In this document: positions 32,393 through 38,114 of the stretch, one piece after another
Numbering within the stretch: the stretch's first letter is position 1
Layout: every line of letters starts with the position of its first letter
Assembly: GCA_016795025.1 (NCBI GenBank)
Contig: JAEUIR010000016.1
Location: 1 to 38,114 of the forward strand
Direction: 5' to 3'
DNA from: Phycisphaerales bacterium
GTDB taxonomy: Bacteria > Planctomycetota > Phycisphaerae > UBA1845 > Fen-1342
Length of the DNA: 38,114 nucleotides
The notes under the pieces: generated by a model
What the model saw: only the letters and a program-made list of their open reading frames with translations
Told to the model about the DNA's origin: nothing
The model's database searches: none
Program-made: the position numbers and the translations under genes

Positions 32393-34576
32393 TTATCCGC
32401 CGCCGCTCAACAGCAACACAAACGAATCGATATCGAAGTTGTTTACGACGCCGTCGCCGTTCGTGTCCGCCAGATACCAGTCACAATCTGGATATTCCGC
32501 ATAATAAACAGAGGCATCGGTGAGCGCGTATACAAACGGATCGATGTCGAAGGCGTTCAACAGGCCGTCGCAATTCAGGTCGCCGACCAGTAACGGAACA
32601 TTGATCGTGGCCATCAGCTCCGGCGGGCAACGGTCGTTGTCGTCCCACAGGTCATAGAAATACGCCCCGTCCGTGCCGCCATTGTCGCGCAAGAATTCGA
32701 CATATTCCTTGGCGAATGATTGATAGTACAGGTTCACCGTCGCGCGGACCGCGCCGGGCGGAATTGGGTATAGCGTCGAATCCCAATTCTGGCCGTCGGC
32801 GTACGTCGCACCGATTGGCGCGCCGCCGAAGTCCTCGTAGTCTTCGTTCGTGAAGCCCAGCGGCGGAATGCGATTGTCTTTCGACACCTCGCTGTTCAGA
32901 ATCAGGTGAAACTCTGTGCCGGCGGGAACGCCCGACAGCGCCGCGATGTCCTCGCGCACGTGCATGCGAATTTCGTAGAGCTTCAGGTTGGCGTCATGGG
33001 TCAGGTCCGCAGTCACCGTGTCATACGCGCCCGATTCGCCCACCAGCGTGTTCGCTGCGTTATAGAACTTCACGTTCACCCAAATGCGCCGGCCTTCGGG
33101 ATAGCCGGTCGGCAGCTTGTGCCCCGTGCGGTTCGTCACGGTCACGTTCAGCAACTCGCCGAGCCGCTGGCCTGACAAGTCGGCCGCGTTTTGCAGCATG
33201 TAGCGAGCGCGAACGATCCCGTCGTCGATCGCGGCCACATCCAGAAACGGGTGCTCGGGGCCCAGCACCTGGGGCATGATGCTCAGCATCCACGTCGATC
33301 CGCCGGACAAATCATGCAGCGGCTGATCGTTGCGAACCGGCGCGAATGGGAAAAAGCACGCGCGGCCCGTGACATCGCGCATGTGGCAATCCTGGCAGCT
33401 CGAAACGTTCGGGCGATTTCCGCCGAATTCAGGCGCATAGACGCCTGTCGGTGAGTTATATGCACTGAAAAACCATTCGCTGTACGTGCGCTGCTCGGCG
33501 AAAAGATGTCGCGGGCTGATGGTCGGCGCGGCCGCATCAAAGGCGTTCACCGTCACCTCACCCGTGTTCGGATCGCGCGAAAGCACGGGGTTGCTCACGT
33601 CATGGCACGTTCCGCACATCGCCGATTCGCGATGGAAGCTCGATGGAATGAACGTGTGGGCGCAGACTGTGTCAGTGAACGGGCCGCGATAGGTCGTGCT
33701 GGCAGGGTCGATTACATATTGCCCATTGCTGAAATCGCCCGGCGCATGCGCGATGCCGGCCAGAATCTCCTCATCAACCGGCGGGCTTACCCCTTCCTCA
33801 TAGTGCGGATCGACCATCTGGTGGCATAGTGCGCAGTTCACGCCAACTTTGTCGACGTCATCGAACAGCGCCGATCCGTCCGTGGGTTGCGACCGGCCCG
33901 CGAGCCAGCCGTTGCCGGCGTGGCAGCGAATGCACGTATCACCGGCCTCCGGCGCGTCCTGATTAGCGATGAACATCGCAGCCTTCGTGGCCGGATCGTG
34001 CGACGCGTACGCCATCATGCTGCCTTTCCAATTATGGAATGGCTCGACGTTATGGTTGTAGCCGGCGTGACACGTCTGGCAGAATGAGGGGTCGTTGAGC
34101 GGCGTCGGGTCGAGCGGCTGGCTCCCGGGGAAATCAAAATCGCGCAGCGTTGTCGGCAGGCGTCCGCTCGCGGAATTGACGACGGTGAATTGTGAATCGC
34201 TCACATCCGAGCCGACATTGTTGGCGAAGTCCAGGGCCTCGACGCGGATCAGCGCCTGAGTCGTGGGGCGATTCGGCACCACCCACGAAATTGTTCCGCC
34301 GTTGAAGTAGTTCAGCGCGATGGCCTGCCAGGTTGCGCCGTTATCGAAAGAAACATGAATGTTGACATAGACGACACCGTTTGGATCGCTGGCCGTCCAT
34401 TGGATTTCCTGCGTCGATGCGCTCGGCGCGGATTCGCCGCCGTTGGGGTAAATCACGGTTACGGTCGGCGGATCGCCGCCGCCGGCATACGCCGCGCCGG
34501 TCAACCCCGCCGTAACAGCCACGACGGCCAAACCCCTGACAGATCGAGAAAACAACAGACCGAGCGCTCGCTTCAT
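32393..34576 (-). CDS. Secreted five-heme cytochrome c with Ig-like and dockerin-like modules
   Basis: A 727-residue exported protein. A signal peptide covers about residues 1-31 (MKRALGLLFS ... TGAAYAGG). Residues 36-133 look Ig-like (VTVIYPNGGES, VNIHVSFDNGATWQ). Five CxxCH heme sites follow: CQTCH (166-170), CIRCH (215-219), CALCH (248-252), CGTCH (321-325) and CQDCH (394-398), with scattered His that can serve as distal ligands. About 460-640 is beta-rich and includes VTNRTGHKLPTGYPEGRRIW, seen in multiheme cytochromes of the same kind. Residues 665-727 are the dockerin-like pair GDLNCDGLLNAFDIDPFV and ADTNGDGVVNNFDIDSFV. ATG 34576 follows GGAAGGA. Extracytoplasmic electron transfer is likely; donor and acceptor are unknown. 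No heme-lyase gene is nearby. Confidence 0.87.
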   Translation of the reverse strand: MKRALGLLFSRSVRGLAVVAVTAGLTGAAYAGGGDPPTVTVIYPNGGESAPSASTQEIQWTASDPNGVVYVNIHVSFDNGATWQAIALNYFNGGTISWVVPNRPTTQALIRVEALDFANNVGSDVSDSQFTVVNSASGRLPTTLRDFDFPGSQPLDPTPLNDPSFCQTCHAGYNHNVEPFHNWKGSMMAYASHDPATKAAMFIANQDAPEAGDTCIRCHAGNGWLAGRSQPTDGSALFDDVDKVGVNCALCHQMVDPHYEEGVSPPVDEEILAGIAHAPGDFSNGQYVIDPASTTYRGPFTDTVCAHTFIPSSFHRESAMCGTCHDVSNPVLSRDPNTGEVTVNAFDAAAPTISPRHLFAEQRTYSEWFFSAYNSPTGVYAPEFGGNRPNVSSCQDCHMRDVTGRACFFPFAPVRNDQPLHDLSGGSTWMLSIMPQVLGPEHPFLDVAAIDDGIVRARYMLQNAADLSGQRLGELLNVTVTNRTGHKLPTGYPEGRRIWVNVKFYNAANTLVGESGAYDTVTADLTHDANLKLYEIRMHVREDIAALSGVPAGTEFHLILNSEVSKDNRIPPLGFTNEDYEDFGGAPIGATYADGQNWDSTLYPIPPGAVRATVNLYYQSFAKEYVEFLRDNGGTDGAYFYDLWDDNDRCPPELMATINVPLLVGDLNCDGLLNAFDIDPFVYALTDASVYYAEYPDCDWYLADTNGDGVVNNFDIDSFVLLLSGGG

Positions 34577-34888
34577 TCCAAGCTTCCTTCCGAAAGATTT
34601 CAGTGCATGGGGTGGCGAGCGATGGTCCATCGGCCGTGTCGCGACTCTCCCAGGCGCGGCCGGCCGAACTTCGTGCGGATGAGGTCGGCATCCGACAAAG
34701 CGCTCGCCACAAAACCGCTGCCGAGTTTATTCGGCCGCGCGTGGCGATTCAACGTCGAATGGCTCGGTCAGTGACAATATCGCGATCGTGAACGAGAGAA
34801 CTCGTGTTTTTCGTGACATGCAAATAGTTAGCGGTCGTTGAATCGAGTGAATGGGACGTTATCGAATGCGTTCCGTGGTGCTCGTGAG
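34577..34888. other. Intergenic region upstream of the multiheme cytochrome
   Basis: This 312-base stretch between the cytochrome start and the end of miaB holds no gene I can support. On its minus strand TTGAAT and TAAACT are spaced by 17 bases (34752-34724), a possible promoter for the cytochrome. The remainder shows no clear hairpin or repeat. Confidence 0.5.
34724..34752 (-). promoter_or_regulatory. Candidate promoter of the multiheme cytochrome gene
   Basis: On the minus strand, TTGAAT (34752-34747) and TAAACT (34729-34724) are 17 bases apart. The start codon lies about 150 bases downstream, leaving a long leader. The -10 match is moderate. Confidence 0.3.
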
Positions 34889-36532
34889 CTAGGCGCGGTC
34901 GTGTGACTCGCAACCCGATTGGCCGCCTATCACGCTCAACGTCACACGCCCCGCGTGGTGGGCGTGGGCGTGCGCATTCCTTTCATCGAGCGGGCGTGGC
35001 TCAGGGCGCGGCGCGCGCCGCGGCGAAACCACATGCTCGAATCGCCCGAAAAGCGTCAGCGGCGTGACGCTCTCGATGCGCGTCGCGACGATGGCGCCGA
35101 TCTGCGATTCGTCGCCGTCGAACACCACGATCTGATCGCCAGGCGTTCGCCCCACAAGTTGGCCCGTTCGAGGCGCCCGGACGTGCGCGCCCGCACCGGC
35201 CGTATCGCGCAGCACTTCTTGCCCGCGATCCTGCTCCGACGGCTGCCACTCGGCGGCGTCCGCCCCTTCACGGGCCATCCGGCGGCGCGCGACCTTGCTG
35301 AATCCTTCAACCAGAATCTCAACCGTCTGATCGATCATCGCGTTTTTCTGCCGCAGGCTGATCTCGCTTTGGACGGCCAAAAGCTCGCGATTCCGCTCGC
35401 CTTTCACGTCCCATGAAACATCGTCTTCGAGATTACGGTCGGCGGCCGTTCCGGGGCGCGGAGAGTATTTGAACACAAAGATGTTCTTGTATTCCACGCG
35501 CCGCACGAGATCGATCGTTTCGCGGAACTCCGCGTCGGTTTCGCCGCAAAAACCGACGATGAAATCTCCAGCGAGACTGACATTCGGCAGAAATTCGCGG
35601 GCTTTGTCCATCAGCGTGAGGTATTCGGCTACGGTGTACGTTCGCCGCATGCGCTTCAGCACGCGGTCCGATCCGCTCTGCGCTGGAATGTGCAAATATG
35701 GGCACAGCTTCGGAGTGTCGCGCATCGCACGAAAAATGTCGTCATCCCAATCAGCGGGAAAGCTCGTCACGAATCGCACCCGATCGATGCCCTCGACGGC
35801 CGCAACGCGCTCCAGCAATTTTGCGAAGCGAACCGGCTGACCTTCTTCCTGATGAACATACGAATTCACGGTCTGGCCGAGCAGCGTGATTTCGCGGCAT
35901 CCGAGTTCGGCGAGTCGCCGCGCCTCCTGGACGATATGGTCCGGCGGACGGCTGCGCTCCGCCCCGCGGGTGAACGGCACGACGCAGTATGTGCAGAACT
36001 TGTCGCAACCGCGCTGCACGCGGATATACGATTGCAGCACGCTTTCGTCCGGGCCTGGCATGCGCGACAAATCCAGCGCTTCGAGGCTGTCGTACTCCAT
36101 CGCGCGAGCGAGCACTTCGGTGCGGCGCGAGAGGCTGCCGGCCAGCGCGGTCACTTTCTCATGACGCTCCCACACTTCGCGCAGCAATTCCGGAAGTTGG
36201 TTCAACTCGCCCGGCCCGCAGAGCAGGTCTACGTGCGGGGCTTTCATGAACAGACCCTGCTTTTCGCGCTCGGCCATGCAGCCCACGACGCCGATGACTG
36301 TTTCCGGCCGCTTGCGCTTGTGGTGACGCAGCTCGCCCAGCCGCGAGAGCACTTTGTCTTCCGCGTGTTGCCGAACGCTGCAAGTATTGAAAAGGATCAC
36401 GTCGGCGCTGCGTGCGTCCTGCGCCTCGCCGAGGCCCATCTGGCGGAGCTGACCGCTGATGAGCTGGCTGTCGAGGACGTTCATCTGGCAGCCGAACGTC
36501 TCCAGGTAATAGCTGGTCGGTCTGTCGGTCAT
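34889..36532 (-). CDS. miaB: tRNA-2-methylthio-N6-dimethylallyladenosine synthase MiaB
   Basis: A 547-residue radical SAM methylthiotransferase that adds a methylthio group to i6A37 of tRNAs. The N-terminal cluster ligands are FGCQMN (Cys15), NTCSVR (Cys51) and VVGCMA (Cys85). The radical SAM triad is CDKFCTYC (Cys176, Cys180, Cys183). RVQRGCDKFC, VPFTRGAERSRP and LLGQTVNSY are typical of MiaB rather than MtaB or RimO. The TRAM domain near the C-terminus is split by about 35 extra residues between VEGFSKVARR and GQLVGRTPGDQIVVF. A basic, His-rich tail of about 50 residues (including NAHAHAHH) follows, so the protein exceeds the usual 440-480. Start ATG 36532 is close to the family start. The TPR-like gene ends seven bases upstream, so they are cotranscribed. 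Confidence 0.93.
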   Translation of the reverse strand: MTDRPTSYYLETFGCQMNVLDSQLISGQLRQMGLGEAQDARSADVILFNTCSVRQHAEDKVLSRLGELRHHKRKRPETVIGVVGCMAEREKQGLFMKAPHVDLLCGPGELNQLPELLREVWERHEKVTALAGSLSRRTEVLARAMEYDSLEALDLSRMPGPDESVLQSYIRVQRGCDKFCTYCVVPFTRGAERSRPPDHIVQEARRLAELGCREITLLGQTVNSYVHQEEGQPVRFAKLLERVAAVEGIDRVRFVTSFPADWDDDIFRAMRDTPKLCPYLHIPAQSGSDRVLKRMRRTYTVAEYLTLMDKAREFLPNVSLAGDFIVGFCGETDAEFRETIDLVRRVEYKNIFVFKYSPRPGTAADRNLEDDVSWDVKGERNRELLAVQSEISLRQKNAMIDQTVEILVEGFSKVARRRMAREGADAAEWQPSEQDRGQEVLRDTAGAGAHVRAPRTGQLVGRTPGDQIVVFDGDESQIGAIVATRIESVTPLTLFGRFEHVVSPRRAPRPEPRPLDERNAHAHAHHAGRVTLSVIGGQSGCESHDRA

Positions 36533-36539
36533 GTGTCGC

Positions 36540-37826
36540 TTATTTCGAATCCGCGCCCGGCTCACCCTCTGGCCGGCTGATGTTCTGTGTCGATCGAACT
36601 TCAAGCAGCAGTTTTTCCGCCTTAGTCCGAAGCTTCGCGTCCGTGCTCACGCCATCGAGCAGTCGGCGCAGGGTACTCTCGGCCACATCGTTCCGGTTCA
36701 TCCGGCGATGAGCAACCGCGACGTAATATAACGCTTCGGAGGCGATGGCCGGCGGCGCGTTTTCGGACAGAGCTACCAAGTCGGCGGCGGCACCGGCCGG
36801 ATCGCTGGAACTGACGCGGATCCGTGCTTCCAATAGTCGGATGCGGTGATCCTGGGTTGGTGGCACGAGAGGGCGAACGCGATCCAGCATGCGCAGCGCG
36901 TTTCGACCGTCGCCGGCGTCGAGGGCCGCGGCGACAGCGTCGAACACGATCGAGTCGCCGCTCAGGCGGACAGCGGGCGCGGGCGTTGCGCGGCCGGATT
37001 GGCTCCGCCGGGTTGAATTCACCACTTCGGCGGCGGGCTGAGAGGTTGCCGCCGGGGCGCCGAGGTCGTCGATGATGGATAGCTCCGTCTGAAGCTGGCG
37101 CAAAGCGCTCGCTCCAGCGGTGTCGGCTTTCAACGCCTCTGCCAACGCCTGTCGGGCCTCTGCATTCTCGGCCGATCCGGGCGGGCCGGCACAGCGAGGC
37201 GGACTTATAAACCCTTGCGTCCCAGTATGTTGCAGCAAAGAGATGTATGCTCGCACTGCGTCCGCGAACCGCTGCGCGTGTTCGTAGGCACGCGATGCCC
37301 GGACGATCAGCAGCGTTCGTTTCCAGTCTTCGGCCGGGAGCGTCTCGGCGGCGTAGGCGCTTGCTGCCGCCGGCCAATCCTCGGTCGCGGCGAATCGTTC
37401 GCCTTTGGAAAATTCTGGAAGGGACTCAAGCGAAATTTCTGTGATTTCGACTAATGGAATGCGGAGGATCTCACCGCTCTGACCTCGAAACGTCAGGCCG
37501 CCGTCGCGAAGTCCGACGATGGTGACGTTGCGGAAAGCGGGTTTACCGCGCAGGACGACCGCGTCGGCCAGCGATGCCTGCAATCCCCCGATGACCACCA
37601 CGGCTAGTGCCGGGGCAAGGAATTTGCCAAAGCGGTCGTGGGTTTGTCCGATGAGATGATGGGTAGTACGCGGGTGGTGCGGCCGTCGCGCGCCGCCCGA
37701 CGCCGAAAAACGAAGGGCTGAATTGACTGCGGCACGCTGGCGATGCGAGGAGAGCGACGGGGTGGCGGCCGAAAAAAATCGGTCAATTTTCGCAAAAAAC
37801 GTAGTCATGGGCGATTGCCAGTGCAT
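36540..37826 (-). CDS. Exported TPR-like protein of unknown function
   Basis: A 428-residue protein. The first 65 residues are basic and Ser/Arg-rich, followed by a hydrophobic segment (FLAPALAVVVIGGLQASLADA, residues of about 69-89), probably an unusually long signal region. The mature part begins with a small beta domain (VVLRGKPAFRNVTIVGLRDG, GEILRIPLVEITEISLESL). Helical repeats follow: FSKGERFAATEDWPAAASAY, RASRAYEHAQRFADAVRAYI, and AIASEALYYVAVAHRRMNRN near the end. These are TPR-like, the usual form of protein-interaction proteins in planctomycete envelopes. Start ATG 37826; ATG 37808 is an alternative and neither shows a Shine-Dalgarno. A TATACT (37851-37846, minus) could be the -10 box. 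It is followed by miaB seven bases on. The start could lie inside the basic segment. Confidence 0.72.
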   Translation of the reverse strand: MHWQSPMTTFFAKIDRFFSAATPSLSSHRQRAAVNSALRFSASGGARRPHHPRTTHHLIGQTHDRFGKFLAPALAVVVIGGLQASLADAVVLRGKPAFRNVTIVGLRDGGLTFRGQSGEILRIPLVEITEISLESLPEFSKGERFAATEDWPAAASAYAAETLPAEDWKRTLLIVRASRAYEHAQRFADAVRAYISLLQHTGTQGFISPPRCAGPPGSAENAEARQALAEALKADTAGASALRQLQTELSIIDDLGAPAATSQPAAEVVNSTRRSQSGRATPAPAVRLSGDSIVFDAVAAALDAGDGRNALRMLDRVRPLVPPTQDHRIRLLEARIRVSSSDPAGAAADLVALSENAPPAIASEALYYVAVAHRRMNRNDVAESTLRRLLDGVSTDAKLRTKAEKLLLEVRSTQNISRPEGEPGADSK

Positions 37827-37897
37827 AAATCAAATAGTAAAACCAAGTATATCGCGGCAAGGACGCCCGATGTTGCTGCTCCGAAAGGAATCGTCTA

Positions 37898-38114
37898 ATG
37901 TTTCCCGTTGATCGAAACGTTCGATTCGTCGTCACGCTGTTTTTCGCCATGACGCTTGGCGCGGCCGCGCTGCGCTGGCTTGAAGCGCCACCTCAGCGTT
38001 GGGGTGCGAACACGCTTATGATGGCGGAATCGAACATGCGATTCGATGATCTCACGTTCGAGATCATTCCCGTCGGCGACGCGATCATGTCAGACGCGTT
38101 CGATTGCGTGCTAC
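37898..38114 (+). CDS. Membrane-anchored or exported protein of unknown function (5' end only)
   Basis: ATG 37898 follows AAAGGAA by seven bases, and the frame is open to the window edge (72 complete codons). The protein starts MFPVDRNVRFVVTLFFAMTL and has one hydrophobic segment (about residues 9-25), fitting a signal peptide or anchor. The next part (RWGANTLMMAESNMRFDDLT, EIIPVGDAIMSDAFDCVL) looks like a folded exterior domain, but I do not recognise the family. It is divergent from the TPR-like gene, sharing a 71-base spacer. Confidence 0.65.
   Translation, partial: MFPVDRNVRFVVTLFFAMTLGAAALRWLEAPPQRWGANTLMMAESNMRFDDLTFEIIPVGDAIMSDAFDCVL

Overview
The window is about 38 kb of GC-rich DNA from a bacterium that is most likely a planctomycete, probably of the Phycisphaerae type. 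This is inferred from protein families, not from a marker gene. The pointers are four secreted proteins with a duplicated dockerin-like calcium module built on an 'NNFDIDPFV' core, a planctomycete-style cytochrome c fused to a membrane domain, a PadR regulator paired with a HAAS/STN membrane protein, ECF sigma factors of planctomycete type, and a pilin-head-like (DUF1559-like) domain on an anti-sigma-like protein. An LptD homologue implies an outer membrane with lipopolysaccharide or a similar glycolipid. No rRNA, tRNA, CRISPR array, transposase or phage gene was seen.

Layout. 1-117: 3' end of rsfS. 366-755 (minus): VOC/glyoxalase-fold protein. 1000-4312 (plus): three genes with 4-base stop/start overlaps, encoding a fatty acid desaturase, a PaaK/CapK-like adenylate-forming ligase and a sterol-desaturase-type hydroxylase, probably a lipid-tailoring operon. 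4482-9478: two secreted dockerin-module proteins flank an orphan ABC-type solute-binding protein, followed by a SnoaL-like lipoprotein. 9471-11640 (minus): kynureninase and a membrane-anchored cytochrome c. 11787-15979 (plus): lipoyl synthase, a large inverted repeat, and LptD. 16108-19330: CDF metal transporter, an ECF-type sigma factor, and a PadR/HAAS-STN pair behind an AT-rich promoter/operator. 19621-22380: large secreted beta-propeller-like dockerin protein. 22381-23472: a gene-poor kilobase holding a decayed thiolase remnant. 23473-24495: GDP-mannose 4,6-dehydratase.

24531-30405 is a minus-strand run of four genes: ECF sigma factor, anti-sigma-like/pilin-head fusion, PLP aminotransferase and O-antigen-ligase-like protein. 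A divergent GAF/sigma-54 activator follows (30656-32260), then a five-heme dockerin cytochrome (32393-34576, minus). Last come miaB with an upstream TPR-like exported protein (34889-37826, minus) and the start of another membrane or exported protein at the right edge.

The most consistent theme is the cell envelope: lipid modification, LPS transport, polysaccharide precursor and ligation functions, secreted dockerin proteins, exported cytochromes and membrane-linked signalling. Housekeeping genes (rsfS, lipA, miaB) sit between these blocks. Assignments come from reading motifs by eye. Start codons were chosen from visible Shine-Dalgarno sites, stop/start coupling and family alignment, and several are uncertain, as noted in each entry.
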